Shown in pieces: positions 10,948 through 22,584 of a stretch of DNA of 64,000 nt. The stretch is from Cladorhizidae sp. MBARI D1340-BT2 (taxonomy: Eukaryota; Porifera; Demospongiae; Poecilosclerida; Cladorhizidae): contig JAQNBH010000013.1 in NCBI GenBank assembly GCA_028752905.1, positions 25,633,739 through 25,697,738 of the forward strand, in the 5' to 3' direction. The stretch's first letter is position 1. Each line of letters begins with the position of its first letter. The notes under the pieces were generated by a model, which saw only the letters and a program-made list of their open reading frames with translations, did no database searches and was not told the origin of the DNA. The translations under genes and the position numbers were made by a program.

Positions 10948-11611
10948 GGGGATATCATTATGAAAGAATCTGGGTGAGCTGCAGGGTGCTTCTGCTTCAA
11001 GGCTTCCATAGTGTCAGGTGAGTGATCAGCTAAAACATCCTCAGCACATGCAAGCCTGAGCCCTTGACGTCGTCCTCTTCCAGCTTGGATGTCACCTTTG
11101 ACAAGAGCTCTAGGGGATCACGAGACTTATTGAAAATCTGTCTCCTGGAGCAACGGCTAGGCTTCCCTCATGTAGCATCAGCATCAGTTTCTTCCCTTAC
11201 AAGGTTGTTTATAGCTGACGCTAAATTCCACCTCTTCCCTCCTCTCGGCGGCAGCCTAAAACGGCGAGACACAAATGGAGCAGTCGACACCACGTGGAAT
11301 GGTCATTCCTCGCCACCACACTAACACGATGGATGCTAGCTTCCTGGCTGCCAGCTCTCTCTCTCTCTCTCGACTCTAGGGACTCTCTTCAGTACATTAG
11401 AGCGCAGCTTTGAGAAAGGAGAAGCAACTACAGCATCTTCAACTGACTCATTCCCACGTGGTATTGGACTGAAACTAGCTGGCAATGACACGGGGCTATC
11501 TACCAGAGCTCTTGGCAGTTGACTGGAGCGGCAACTCAAAGGCCCATGTGTTCGAACTAGGCCCGCAAATGTCACCGAAAAGCTCCTCAAGCAGATAGAG
11601 CAGACTATCAT
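10948..11611 (-). pseudogene. LINE ORF N-terminal part, frameshifted
   Basis: The minus strand contains LACAEDVLADHSPDTMEALK in one frame and SKLEEDDVKG in another, so at least two frameshifts separate it from the RT at 10713. Further upstream, 11336-11611 reads VCSICLRSFSVTFAGLVRTH then GPLS. This resembles the N-terminal CxxC zinc-finger region of this LINE type. A CT microsatellite lies at 11357-11369. It is the 5' portion of the same decayed element. Confidence 0.6.
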
Positions 11612-12780
11612 TCACACGCAACTTCAATAGTAAAGGGTTGTTACTACAGTATTATTCGTCAGCTGACAATCGTATACCCTTTTAAGAGATTATGACTTAT
11701 TAACTCGATCTCGATTTCCAAAAAATAAATAAATAAATAAACATGACATATCTATGGAAAAAATACAATACAGATATTTTTTTTAATCCGTATTATATTT
11801 GGAGTTCATAGGTAAAGGGTCCTTTAAATGTTTGTGTCTACATTAGTAGATTCTTGGTAAAAGGTCCTGTAAATGTTTGTGGTCTACATGGGTAGATTCT
11901 GGTAAAGAATTCTGTAAATGTTTGTGATCTATATAAATGTTATAAATGTGGTAAAGAGTCTTGTAAAGTTTATTATTTGTTTTTCCAAAATAATTTTTTT
12001 CCTTTTGCGTGTTAGCTCGACCATGAGTCAGACAAGATTGACAAACTTGGCTCTACTTTCAATCGAACAAGAAAATGCATAGAAGCATTTAGAGCACTTC
12101 ATTTTGGTGAAGATTGAGATAGCAAAAATTAATGCATATATGTATCACTGGAGTCTTAATCAGAAATAAGTAGGCCACTGTTCCACTATGCTGCATGTAT
12201 GCAGCACCTCATACTGAAATGACATCGATTGTTTCCTGCACTGGTAAAAGAAGAGACATGTGCTTGTGGGATGGACAAAAATAAATACATCTAGTTGACA
12301 TGTAAAACAATGGAGTGGAGTGAGTGCATGCATATGCGGGAGGGGAGAAGTATTGGACACAGGAGATGATGTTGTAGCAATCACTTGATAGACAGGTCAC
12401 CCATCCATAATGCTTGTATCACTAAAGAGATGAGAAGCACAGGGAAAGCAATGATGCATGTAAAGAACCTGCGCTAGCAACATATTTGAAGTATCAAATC
12501 GCTAATAATTTGATCGACAGGCATTACTTTGCATATCTATAAAACCATCAAACTCAGCAGCAGACTACACTTGTTTAGGATCAGAAGCAGCTATTAAATG
12601 AACACAACCTATAGCTATATATGTCAAGAGCTTATGGATGTCCTTATATATTGTGCCTAAGACCTATAGCTGCATCAATATCATAGATTGCTTGTTTTTC
12701 GATCACATGCGGAATAATTTTTGAGGTTATTGTAACCCCTTAACCACATTTTAAAATTAATTGAAGAATGGTGCAGAGGT
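11612..12780. other. Non-coding; includes three copies of a ~55-bp tandem repeat
   Basis: At 11805-11960 a unit containing GGTAAAGGGTCCTTTAAATG and TTTGTGTCTACA recurs about three times with divergence. The same TCCTGTAAATGTTTGT core appears in both inverted-repeat arms at about 22970 and 28810. The rest of the interval shows no gene. Confidence 0.5.
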
Positions 12781-13188
12781 GAAGAGATATGTGAGGTCCA
12801 TGCATGATCAGGAAGGTGAGCAGTTGCAATTTTGACTGAGGACTGCACAGCTGGGTTCATACAGGATAAGAAGAGATGTGGGATAGTTAGGGATGAGAGG
12901 TGTACCATGTGTGATAGTGGAGCAGGGGAAGATGTGGAACATTTCTTGGTGATGTGCAAGGAATTTGAGAGGGATCGGCTGGTACTGATGGATGAGGTGC
13001 ACGGAATTGTAGGGGAAGGACAGTGGCTGGATGAATTTAGAAGAGTGGGTAAGGATGGAAAGGTGGCATTGCTTTTGGGGAAAGATGTGGAGGGAGCAGT
13101 GATGGAGGAGGTGGGCGAGTGTGTTATGCAGCATTGGGTAGGGAAGTGGTGGCAGAGCAGAAAAGAACTGTTGTATATATTATGGTGA
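12781..13188 (+). pseudogene. LINE C-terminal fragment with Cys-rich motif
   Basis: The frame 12832-13188 reads IQDKKRCGIVRDERCTMCDS, then GAGEDVEHFLVMCKEFERDR. This is the post-RT cysteine/histidine motif of a LINE family (CxxC...HFLxxC). It continues to GKDGKVALLLGKDVEG and ends at a TGA near 13188. Related, more decayed copies lie at 46500-47230 (minus) and 62400-63130 (plus). No RT precedes it, so this is a 5'-truncated insertion. Confidence 0.65.
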
Positions 13189-14159
13189 GATCTTTGGTTC
13201 CCTCCCATCCCCCCTCCTTGAGCACGGGACACTCGTAACTTAATATTGTGATAATTTTTATTAACTGTTGATTTTTTTTGATTTAAATTTGTTATTACAT
13301 AGTCCAACACTGTGTTGTAACATGTGATGGCCTTAACAGGCTCAGAGTATCATTGGATGGCACAATTTTTGCATTTATCTAGGATCAAATCCGTGAAAAT
13401 ATTGAGACTTTAGCTCCTCGTACAAAAATGTTATAAGGTAGCTAAATTTAAATCTGAAAATTATTTATAACTTACTTGCTAGTAATAGAGCTCTGTCGAT
13501 AGTTAGCTGAAAACTTGGAGAATGTCTTTGAGATCGAGAATTATGGGACATAGTGAAACTTAGAAAACAAACCCATTCCTGTTTTAAGGCAAATGACAGT
13601 CTAAGCTGCTGGTTTTCTGCACTGGTGTTTGGACAAGAGGTCTTGCGTGACACCGTAATATTTTTTATGAAGGTTATAATTGGATTTTTTTAAATGTGGG
13701 CTGGCAAAAGGATCCAGGATGCCAAATACTTCAGGTAAGTCACTGCTTCAAGATAGCAGTTGTGATCGATGGTTGCAATCAGCAGACATTTTTTTAGTTT
13801 GCACACTTCTCAACCAGAATTTGCAAAACATAACTTTCCTTCCAATCAGTAATTTGAGGTAGACTTGACTGAAATATTGACTTCAGCTGATTTTTCTATT
13901 GTGGCACATCAAATCGGCGATATAGTAGTGTGCCTTAAAATTATTGTAAGGAAGACGCTAACTAAGTCTGATAGAGATTTTGTGTAAAAAAATTTGGAAG
14001 GGAAAGATCTGCATGTTAGTATCAACATCACATAATAACTGCTTATTGCTTATTGTAGTGAAGTTACTCACCCACCCATGACTAGGAACAAGCACAATAT
14101 GGCTTTGCTGAGATTTCCAAGTTTTACTCCTAATGATCTTGTACTTATTAATCTTTAAT
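13189..14159. other. Non-coding stretch
   Basis: Nothing recognisable was found on either strand. ORFs of 60-62 codons here have random composition. Confidence 0.45.
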
Positions 14160-14350
14160 TATGCTAAACTGGGGAGTGCACAGCAATCCCTATATTAATT
14201 TGACCCCTATTTGAAAATGGCGGACTAAAATGCTTATATCTCATCTAAAACTCACTTTGGAAACTTCTTAGTACAGTGTATCGTAAATGGTGACTTCACC
14301 CTGAAAATACTCCATGCAGCAGTCCCTGCGTAAAATTGGCGAAATCTCAA
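14160..14350. repeat. Dispersed repeat family A, copy 2
   Basis: The blocks CTGGGGAGTGCACAGCAATC, TTTGACCCCTATTTGAAAAT and AAAACTCACTTTGGAAACTT align with copies at 8215 and 16146. The copy is shorter than copy 1. Confidence 0.5.
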
Positions 14351-14664
14351 TTTACGCATGCGCAGAACGTTGCACGAGTCAAAACTCAAGTCATGAGTTT
14401 GTATACTTCCTCAAGAAGCTAAGTTAGGCTTTCTACCAAGCTCCCACTTCACCCCCCCCACCCAATCCCAATGACCTGGTAGTAACCCATCCAAGTACTG
14501 GGCTAGTCTTGCATATCCAGCCACCAGGCAAGCATCTTTGCCAAAGAGTGTACTTTACAGAGTCTGAGAGCAGCAATAACGAAAAGTTATGGCTGGATGG
14601 ATGTGGACAATCTGCAGAGCATGTGTCTTCTTGAAGTAAGGGTCATTTAGTCAATACTGCGCTC

Positions 14665-15027
14665 ACCTGACGGAGTGGATCCAGCTGTTCAACATCAACA
14701 GTAACCTTTGGGTGACTGCCAGCAATCTGAACATTGGAATCACTATGTACAGGTAGCCTGTATACTATGCATGCAACCAAGCAACTGTCCATCTTGTCCT
14801 TCAAATTTGTCAAGATGGACAAGGACCAGATGACTCTGTGGACAGAAACAGAGGGGAGAGTTGATTGTGGGCTGTTTGCCATTGCTGTGACAACTTTCCT
14901 CAACTACCAACAGCATATGAAGGAGCAATGTGGCAGTATCTCTCAAGATGTTCTGAGGTTGGCAGGTTGCCTCCTTGCCTGCCAACAAGTGCTCTGTAAG
15001 CAGCTAAGTGAGGTTCTTGGAGGGTGA
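14665..15027 (+). pseudogene. Ulp1-type cysteine peptidase-like fragment
   Basis: One frame gives WIQLFNINSNLWVTASNL; another (14734-15027) gives LYTMHATKQLSILSFKFVKM and RVDCGLFAIAVTTFLNY. The order NxWVTASN ... YxS/LYT ... DCGLFAIA resembles the His and Cys box spacing of Ulp1/SENP-like C48 peptidase domains often carried by transposons. A frameshift near 14750 and early stops make it non-functional. The resemblance is partial, so the family call is tentative. Confidence 0.4.
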
Positions 15028-15959
15028 CTGTTGACCCTGCGTTATATCTGTCGCAGTCCATGTCAGGACAAGGACAGAATGGTGCAGTGTGATAGGTTCA
15101 AGAAGTTAATACTCCAGATGTGTGTCAGTGCACCTGACATCTTGGTGGGTATGTCCTGCTTACCTTGGGTTGAGGACTGACATAGATTGATCCATGATAC
15201 ATGGTGTGTGTTATTTGAAGTACTCTATATATAAATATGATATGTGGATTGTGATAATGTGAAAATAATCTTGTGTAATACTCTGTATGCAGTAATATAT
15301 GTAATGTGTATATATGATATAGTGATAATGTGGAGGGCTTTGAACAGGCTTACTTATAGTGAAGTACTTATCAACTTCCTCGTATATAACAATAATATGC
15401 TTGCATACAGTAGTATGAGTGAAATTAGCTCAATGCATGTTCATCATCTTAGGTACAGCTGAACTGAGCACCAATTGGTTCTAATTTCCTAAATTAATTG
15501 TCTATTATATCATGAGCTGAGTGCAAAGATGTACTTTTCATTGCTATGACTTACTGTGAAGATGCTCATGCTCTTAATCTTTGATTCAGCAGTTGTATCA
15601 AGTTCATAGTAACTATTTGTGAACTATTTGTTAAATTATCAAGAGTCAGACTTCGAAATGGCATAGTAGGGAATACATTGTCTGTAGTGTCTACTGGTTG
15701 AAAAGATGCTATATGATCAGATCTTAACCTTTGAATATAATTTATATATATATACATATATAGTATATATATATAGAGCCCTCTGAATTTTTGCCTTTAC
15801 TTATTTTCTTAGAACCGCATCCATGCCTATATTGGTTTATAGAGACGTCAAATATCCTAAAAACTGACCTCTTATAAGAGGGCAGTTTTTCACAGTTAGA
15901 CACTGGGGAAACCCCCCCCCACACACACACACAAAAAAAAAACACCCAAAACCCATGAA
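15028..15959. other. AT-rich non-coding stretch
   Basis: It contains TA microsatellites near 15740-15775 and a C9-(AC)n-A10 tract at 15911-15942. No gene is supported. Confidence 0.5.
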
Positions 15960-16500
15960 ATTAATTTTCAAGATTTTCCCATTAGTTTTAAATTATATCT
16001 CAGGTAAAACTCACTTTAGCAGCTTCTTAGGCCAATCTAAAACCTCAAAACACTTCAATCGTGCCTCGAATTCTTTGCAAAAGTAGTATATAAACAGGCA
16101 GCTCCAAAACCATAAAAAACCCACATGAAATTCATTTCCAAGATCTTGTTGGGGAGTGCAATAGCACTCCTTATATTGGTTTGACTCCTATTTTATCATG
16201 GAAGGCCAAAAAAGCCTGTATCTCACCTAAAACTCAATTTGGCAGCAGCTTTAGTATCCCAATGGCATCTTCATCAATTTTGACCCCCCAAATACTTCGA
16301 GAATGCCTTGAATCCTTAGTGAAGGTAGTAGACTGACAGCAAAAACAAAAACATTAAAAATAAACTATATTCAAGATCTTTTATATATGCTTTTCCCCCA
16401 CACACTATATACTTGTACAATCAACCAGAAGACTCCAAACTTGAATCGAGCACTCGGAATGGTAAAAGGTCGCCAATGTCAACACTAAAAAATACATGAG
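15960..16500. repeat. Dispersed repeat family A, copies 3 and 4 in near-tandem
   Basis: Copy 3 (about 15960-16145) contains AACTCACTTTAGCAGCTTCT and ends TTCCAAGATCTTG. Copy 4 (16146-16500) begins TTGGGGAGTGCAATAGCACT and repeats the TTTGACTCCTATTTT, CCTAAAACTCA and GGTAAAAGGTCGC blocks seen at 8215-8500. Both lie in the same orientation. Confidence 0.55.
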
Positions 16501-17073
16501 ACACACAAGGGGAAAATACAGCGGGGATAAAATGGCCAGGTTTATCCTGAACTCAGCTTGAATTCTAGCTAGATGGTTCAGGGATAATTAAACCATTAAG
16601 AAAACCACACCCTCTATTTTGCAGTAATTGTTCGCAGTAAATGCAACTGCCGTAGACTACCTGTAGTTTAGAGCAAGAAGCATACTATTGGCCGATTGAT
16701 GCAGCTGAAGGGATAGTCTATGAAAATTACATCCAAGCAAACCGTTAAATTTTAATGGTGTTTTAAAGAAGATAGTGCCGAGTTCTTACCGTATTGCTTT
16801 AAAAATATATATATCTGAGAAACTTTCTCTCTATTTCAGTCAGTTGATTGGAATCAAATGCAGTCTAAACTTACAGTTAAATAAACCAGCTCTATATAAA
16901 GTATATAATATATATATAAGTGTCTATGAAGACCACCAGACAAATGTAATTACCTCAATGCCTGGATGGTCTCTGATTGGTCTGCAAACTAATTAAGTTC
17001 ACTCATTGGGGCACACTACATAACGTATTTAGTTTTGGTTGGACCTTGTGACCTTTCATGAAATGAGATGTAG
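16501..17073. other. Upstream region of the receptor gene, no supported gene
   Basis: AT-rich sequence with several 60-75-codon random ORFs. No recognisable element. Confidence 0.4.
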
Positions 17074-17142
17074 CCTGATGAAGACTAGAACATCTAGCTG
17101 AAACATCAAGGGAGTAAAATTACAAATTGATTACTGAGAAAG
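17074..17142 (+). ncRNA. Hammerhead-like motif
   Basis: CCTGATGAAGACTAG, loop AACAT, CTAGCTGAAACATC is followed by the shared tail ATTGATTACTGAGAAAG and ATGTCAACTGAGAGTTCATT. The CTGATGA and GAAA core boxes and a stem II of the form CTAG/CTAG are present. It lies 284 bp upstream of the receptor start, probably as a retroelement remnant rather than part of that gene. Confidence 0.4.
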
Positions 17143-17364
17143 TCATTGTTATTCATGATGTCAACTGAGAGTTCATTGAGAGATGTAGTAGTCTAATACA
17201 TCAATATATTGACAAAGAATAGCAGCTTTATGAGACCAATTAACAACAGGAAGTAGGAAACCAGAAGAATAGGTAATAGAAGAGAGTAGTAAAACTTAAC
17301 ATAATGAGGATTGACAGTAACGAATGTGGGTGGGCAGGAACTACTGTACAACCAACCAGGATAT

Positions 17365-17425
17365 TTGGCAACTATATTATATAGCCAATTGGCTTAGAAA
17401 TCTCAATCATATCTGAAGAACTAAA
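17365..17425 (+). promoter_or_regulatory. Weak promoter-like sequence before the receptor
   Basis: ACTATATTATATAGCC followed by AATTGG (a TATA-like and CCAAT-like pair) lies 40-60 bp before the ATG. The start context AACTAAAATGAG has A at -3. The assignment rests on position and composition only. Confidence 0.25.
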
Positions 17426-20026
17426 ATGAGTACTAGCATAATAGCTATTATCCTGCTGGGACTTCTGCATTTCCAAATCAGCAGTCGAGCTGAGCTTGTT
17501 GATGAATCTCAAATCAAGAATGATAGAAGAACTGTCCTTCTTGGTGGACTACTGCCGATGCATGACAAAGGCAATGGAACGGATATTTGTGGAGACATCA
17601 ATGAATATTCTGTACAGAGAGTAGAATCCATGGTTCGTATAATCAACGACATTAATGAAAATGATGAACTTCTCCCCAAGATTAAACTAGTGTTCAGTAT
17701 TAAAGACACTTGTGCAGATCCCAGGTATGGCTTAGAGCAGGCATTTCAGTATGTGCAAACCAGGAGCAGTAACCTCACCTGCAGCACCAGCAGTATTGAC
17801 CATGTGGCAGTGTCAGGCATTATTGGAGCACAGTTTAGTCGAGTTAGTATTGACATTGCCAATTTACTCCGACTCTATCGGATTCCACAAATTAGTTATA
17901 TTTCTACAGCTGATGTGCTTGGAGATAGGACGAGATTCGACTACTTCTTCAGAACGATACCTCCTGATTCATTGCAAGCCAATGTTATTGCTGACATCAT
18001 TGTATGGTTCAAGTGGACTTTTGTCGTCATGCTCTACTCTGATGATACATATGGCAACGGAGGTATTGACGCATTGGTTGAGAGCTTAAGTTTGCATAAC
18101 AACATGACAATATGCATAGCAGCAAAGATACCTCTTTCTCTGACAGCAACCGCCCAAGAGTATGATGAAGCAATCTCAACAATGAGTCAAGATTATGTGA
18201 AGAATGCTACCGTTGTTGTCCTTTTTGGACACATTGAGGCTGCAGTAGGCATGATGCAAGCTCTGAGGAGAGCACATATGCGAGGGGATTATACCCTCAG
18301 TAACCTGACCTGGATAGGAACAGACTCATGGGCCATCTCATTGCCGAGCGAGTACCACAGCATTGCAGGAGGGATCCTGAGTATCTTACCATGGGCTATC
18401 AGAGATTCCACCTTTGACAATTACTTCACATCACTTAGTCCTGATACATACCCCAGCAATGTTTGGTTTAACGAGCTGTGGGAGTCAAGGTTCGGATGCA
18501 GCTTGAGCAGCAGCAGCACATGTGGGATACAACAGGCAAATATGACGCTGAATACAACAGATTACAGGCAGGCCAATCACATTACTTTGGGTTCTGATGC
18601 AGTGTTAGCATTTGCTCATGCTATTCATAACCTGGTGGAGAGCAGATGTCCCAATAGCATCTTATGTGATGCTATCCTGGAAGAACGACTGCTGGGAAAG
18701 GCAATCAATGGAGAACTTTTGCAGCAACAGCTCTACAATATCAGCTTTAAAGGCCCTTCTACAAACATCGTTTCTTTTGATAAAGATGGAATAGAAACAG
18801 GTGCCTATTCCATCTGGAACTTGCAACAAAATCCAATATTAGAGGACACATTTAGATTTGAAATTGTAGGCAAGTGGGACCATGAACAATCTTTAAAGCT
18901 TGTGTTAGATATTGAATGGCCCACTGGTGATATACCTAAATCAGTTTGTAGTGATACATGTGAAGGAGGCCAGCAGCCTATTCCTATAGCTGATAGGCAG
19001 TGTTGCTGGATCTGCTCACCTTGCCAGAGTGAAAGGGGTTTCAGTGATGGAATCTCCGCATGTCATGATTGTAAAAAAAGCATGATGCCCGACCCTAAAA
19101 ACAGCAAGTGTATCCCAATACCCATTTCTTATCTAATGGTTACCAATGCATGGTCGATTGCGTTGATAATATTCACCATTTTCGGCGAAGTAGCAACTGC
19201 AATCATCATTGTAATTTTCCTGGTCTACTATAAGCACAGAGTGGTGAAAGCTTCAAGCAGAGAAATTAGTGCTATTTTGCTTATTGGACTTGTTCTCTGT
19301 TATACTATGCCGTTCTTCTTTGTAGTAATGCCTTCACCAGCTATATGTGCTATTCGACGGCTACTTTTTGGAGTCAGTTTTGCCGTGTGTTTCAGTGCCC
19401 TGCTTGTCAAAACAAACAGGATCTACCGCATTTTCAACCAAAAGTCCCTGAATCCCTCTACACCGCCTCGTTTTGTTGGCCACTACTCACAAGTCATTAT
19501 AACTTTCATCCTCATTGCCATTCAAGTTCTTATAGCAATAATTTGGCTAATTGTGGATTATCCTTCCACTGCCACTGACTATGGGACAAGAAGTGCTGAG
19601 TTGAGGTGTGGAGATTCTCCTATTGTCTTTTTGGTGGCCTCATTGGGTTACAATTTAATTCTTCTGCTTTTAAGCACTTATTATGCATTTCTTGCCAGGA
19701 AAGTCCCAGAGAATTTCAATGAAGCAAAGTGCATCAATGCCACTGTCTACACACTGTGCATCATCTGGCTTGCCTTCATTTCTACATACTTCAGTACCAT
19801 CACATTTGGAGCAGTTTTTCAAGTGACCTCTCTAATGATTGCCATTATTTTAAGTGCTACAACTACACTTGTATGCATCTTTGTACCTCGTGTGTTCTTG
19901 CTAGTTTCTAGGTTAAAGAAGAAGGAAATGAACACCATTGTCACTACAAATGCAGGAAAAGTAAAGAAAGAAGTGGTGATTGTCTCCGTAGATGACACTT
20001 CTCCCCCATACCATCCATGCATGTGA
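17426..20026 (+). CDS. Class C GPCR, metabotropic glutamate receptor-like, 866 aa, intronless
   Basis: A plasma-membrane receptor with the full class C layout. Residues 1-22 form a signal peptide. Residues about 35-480 form a Venus-flytrap ligand domain with N-glycosylation sequons. Residues 508-562 form a nine-cysteine linker (CSDTCEGGQQPI ... CCWICSPCQ ... CHDC ... C). Residues about 573-825 form seven transmembrane helices, ending with FVPRVFLL, the counterpart of mGluR FVPKVY. By alignment of motifs, several residues that hold the amino-acid backbone in mGluRs are kept: S in IIGAQFSRVS, T in SYISTAD, D in RTIPPD, Y in DDTYGNGG and D in WIGTDSW. The ligand could therefore be an amino acid, but this is inference. 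The gene is a single uninterrupted ORF, unusual for mGluRs of bilaterians. The cytoplasmic tail is short (about 35 residues), ending PPYHPCM. No neighbouring gene appears linked. Confidence 0.95.
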   Translation: MSTSIIAIILLGLLHFQISSRAELVDESQIKNDRRTVLLGGLLPMHDKGNGTDICGDINEYSVQRVESMVRIINDINENDELLPKIKLVFSIKDTCADPRYGLEQAFQYVQTRSSNLTCSTSSIDHVAVSGIIGAQFSRVSIDIANLLRLYRIPQISYISTADVLGDRTRFDYFFRTIPPDSLQANVIADIIVWFKWTFVVMLYSDDTYGNGGIDALVESLSLHNNMTICIAAKIPLSLTATAQEYDEAISTMSQDYVKNATVVVLFGHIEAAVGMMQALRRAHMRGDYTLSNLTWIGTDSWAISLPSEYHSIAGGILSILPWAIRDSTFDNYFTSLSPDTYPSNVWFNELWESRFGCSLSSSSTCGIQQANMTLNTTDYRQANHITLGSDAVLAFAHAIHNLVESRCPNSILCDAILEERLLGKAINGELLQQQLYNISFKGPSTNIVSFDKDGIETGAYSIWNLQQNPILEDTFRFEIVGKWDHEQSLKLVLDIEWPTGDIPKSVCSDTCEGGQQPIPIADRQCCWICSPCQSERGFSDGISACHDCKKSMMPDPKNSKCIPIPISYLMVTNAWSIALIIFTIFGEVATAIIIVIFLVYYKHRVVKASSREISAILLIGLVLCYTMPFFFVVMPSPAICAIRRLLFGVSFAVCFSALLVKTNRIYRIFNQKSLNPSTPPRFVGHYSQVIITFILIAIQVLIAIIWLIVDYPSTATDYGTRSAELRCGDSPIVFLVASLGYNLILLLLSTYYAFLARKVPENFNEAKCINATVYTLCIIWLAFISTYFSTITFGAVFQVTSLMIAIILSATTTLVCIFVPRVFLLVSRLKKKEMNTIVTTNAGKVKKEVVIVSVDDTSPPYHPCM

Positions 20027-21889
20027 AATCATGCTAAAAGATGCTCTATAATTTTGTCACACGAACATAAAAGAATAGTGTAATTTTTTTCCTAATTTTC
20101 ATCTTGTATTTAGCATATATATATATACATATTATATTATGTTCTATCCAAAGTCTTGGCAATGGTTAACAATTATAGATGTAGTTATGTAGGTAAAATT
20201 CCAACTTCTGATATTCAACAAATTACTACTATGTACTAAGAATTGTTTGACATTTTAATGACCTCACTCTTTGGTGAATCTGTCTAGACATCTCTTCTTT
20301 GGGCACAGGAATGCAAATGCAAGATTAAATCTGAGAGACACCCCTCGAATCCTAGACTTTCAATGACTGTCGCTAGTGAATACAGTATTTCCTCAATCTC
20401 TTCATGCCCTAATTCATCCCCAGTCTTCCGTCAAGTAGCTCGTGACTTCGAATTGATTGCGCATTAAACCTTACTTGATTATTAACACCCAACAAAATGA
20501 ACACATGCTACGATTTGAGTGAGGATGCTGCATACCCTTTTCACTTTGCAGGTGTAGGTTGGTGCTCAGTCCCTCAATCTCCTCCACACCACATGCTCGG
20601 CCGCTCGTTCTTCTTAACACACCTCATGCTCGGCCTCTCATTCTTTTTAACACACCTCGTGCCAACTATTGTCTGGAAAGTGTTATTTGAGATTGTCACA
20701 TTTATATGACAGTCTGAAGCCCTTCAATGGAGAAGAGCTAAATGTAGCAAGGAAATATTTTTGAGGGACATGCTGTGTTTGACATCTTTCTCAAGACGAC
20801 ACTGATGTCATTCAGAAATGTTGTTTCACCCCTTGGCCTACCAACAGCTTGCTTCTCTCCCTCATTTTCCTCACCAATGAGCAGAGTCAGCAAGAAGTTT
20901 AGTGCTTGTGGGGTCATAAGTTCAATTGAGAGGCGACCCACGTATGTGCCAGCATTGAAATCAGCATTAGGATACGTGCCTTGTGAAATATGTGTGCCTG
21001 ACAACCAGCTTTTATATATTATGCTAGTTCTAGAAGTTATACCATGTTGTCTTTAGCTCCAGCAACAGTTGTCATTTTCTCATCACAATTCACAGAATCG
21101 GAATACAAATATTCCCAGCATTTATGCATCGACCATTAGTTATTGAGTACTAAATCTGTTAAATTGAGCTTTATTGTGGTACATTAAAAATGGAACTTCT
21201 ATGAGTTTATGATTTCTGTTTTTAGGCAATCGCTCACTATAATCCTTCTAGCTATGCTGATAGTGTTTTTCTGTCTTCGTGATGGTATATATTAGTGCAT
21301 ATTCCTTTCATGTTCCTTCCTGTCATGGTATTGATGATAGGAAGAACAAGTATATACAACATATGCATCCTGTACTGTGTGAGATAGACTAAGAAACTCA
21401 GTGGTAATAATTTGTCTTTACAAAGAAACATTTACCTTTTTTGGTGGAGAATTAAGTTCCACTTTGTCGCAGTGCCAAACCTCCTTGGCACTGAAGTACA
21501 TTGTTGGTTTTCCGATATTAATTTAACATCGCTTATTAATTGATGGTTTAAAAATTTATTTGCAAACTAAGCTGTAGATCACTAGATGGAAGAAACTACT
21601 GAAAACTGAACACCAAATTACTTTCAGCATTTCGATTTCTGTTCTTTTCAGTGAAAGAAATAAGCAGCAGCTGAAGATCATATGCTTCTTGCTGGTTGTT
21701 GCCATGGATAATGGGACAACAGCTCAGAAAATTCCACTGCTCTTTAGGTCATGGTTCACTGCCGCATTTTATCATTCGTCGTACAAATCACACACTTTGA
21801 GTTGAAAAGGAAGTTTTTGGCTGCTACTGTAACTTATAACCCAGCAAATATGATACTGTTAATGGCTTATAGTAGTTTGCAGGCAAAAA
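20027..21889. other. Receptor 3' flank, non-coding
   Basis: No canonical AATAAA was noted directly after the stop; ACATAAAAG at 20066 is a weak alternative. A 32-bp segment at 20864-20895 (TTTTCCTCACCAATGAGC...) recurs at about 29919-29950, just outside the right inverted-repeat arm. The minus ORF at 20738-21004 is protein-like but unrecognised. Confidence 0.4.
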
Positions 21890-21955
21890 CCTTCTCAATA
21901 ATCAACTTGAAATTGTCGATGTTTCGACTAGATGCTCTAGCCTTCATCAGGAATA
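21890..21955 (-). ncRNA. Hammerhead-like motif
   Basis: On the minus strand ATTCCTGATGAAGGCTAG, loop AGCAT, CTAGTCGAAACATCGA is followed by AAGTTGATTATTGAGAAGG. Stem II pairs GGCTAG with CTAGTC (one G-U). The core boxes are intact. Confidence 0.4.
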
Positions 21956-22374
21956 ATGGTGGTACTGTTAATGGTATATATATAATATATAGAACAGAAT
22001 TTGACCAACATTACCAAAAAGCTACACTAGAGCACACAGAGCAAAATCTAACCAAGCTGTCTGCTAGGGAGGCTACTTCTAATTCCTCTCAGAAAAACAC
22101 AGCAGTTAGTGAAATGACAATGTTTTGTAGTAGTCGGTGTTATAATCGATGATTTCAATAAATAAAAACATATAACTAGCTATAACTGAAGGATTTAAAA
22201 CACAACATGGAAGAAATCTAAATCTAGGGCAACCTCAGTGCTTACCATACTAAAGATTGCTCCATTAGACTTTGGCTAGCATCCTATACAAAAAAAACAA
22301 CATACAAACAAAAATATATTCCAAGTGCTTCATTTACTTCCCAGAAAGTAGAGCTTACTTGGCAGATCCCTCAA
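21956..22374. other. Non-coding spacer before the inverted-repeat arm
   Basis: Nothing is recognisable; a few AT-rich runs only. Confidence 0.4.
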
Positions 22375-22584
22375 GTGATGAAGTAAAACAGCCATGACTC
22401 TTACTGTTTCTGCGTCCATAACTTGCAAAAAAGGAATTCAGGTGGACACAACCTTAAATCTTTTATCAATGTGGACTGAACTATTCGGATGATGCAAACT
22501 CAGCATTACCTTGAACAGTGTATGACAATAGCCCAAATTATTAGAGTTAATTAGATCACCATGGTAGATAAAGAGCACTTAAAT

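Noticed and set aside
12681..13310. 209-codon minus-strand Ser/His-rich ORF
   Set aside because: Antisense shadow of the LINE C-terminal frame at 12832-13188, which has the recognisable motif.
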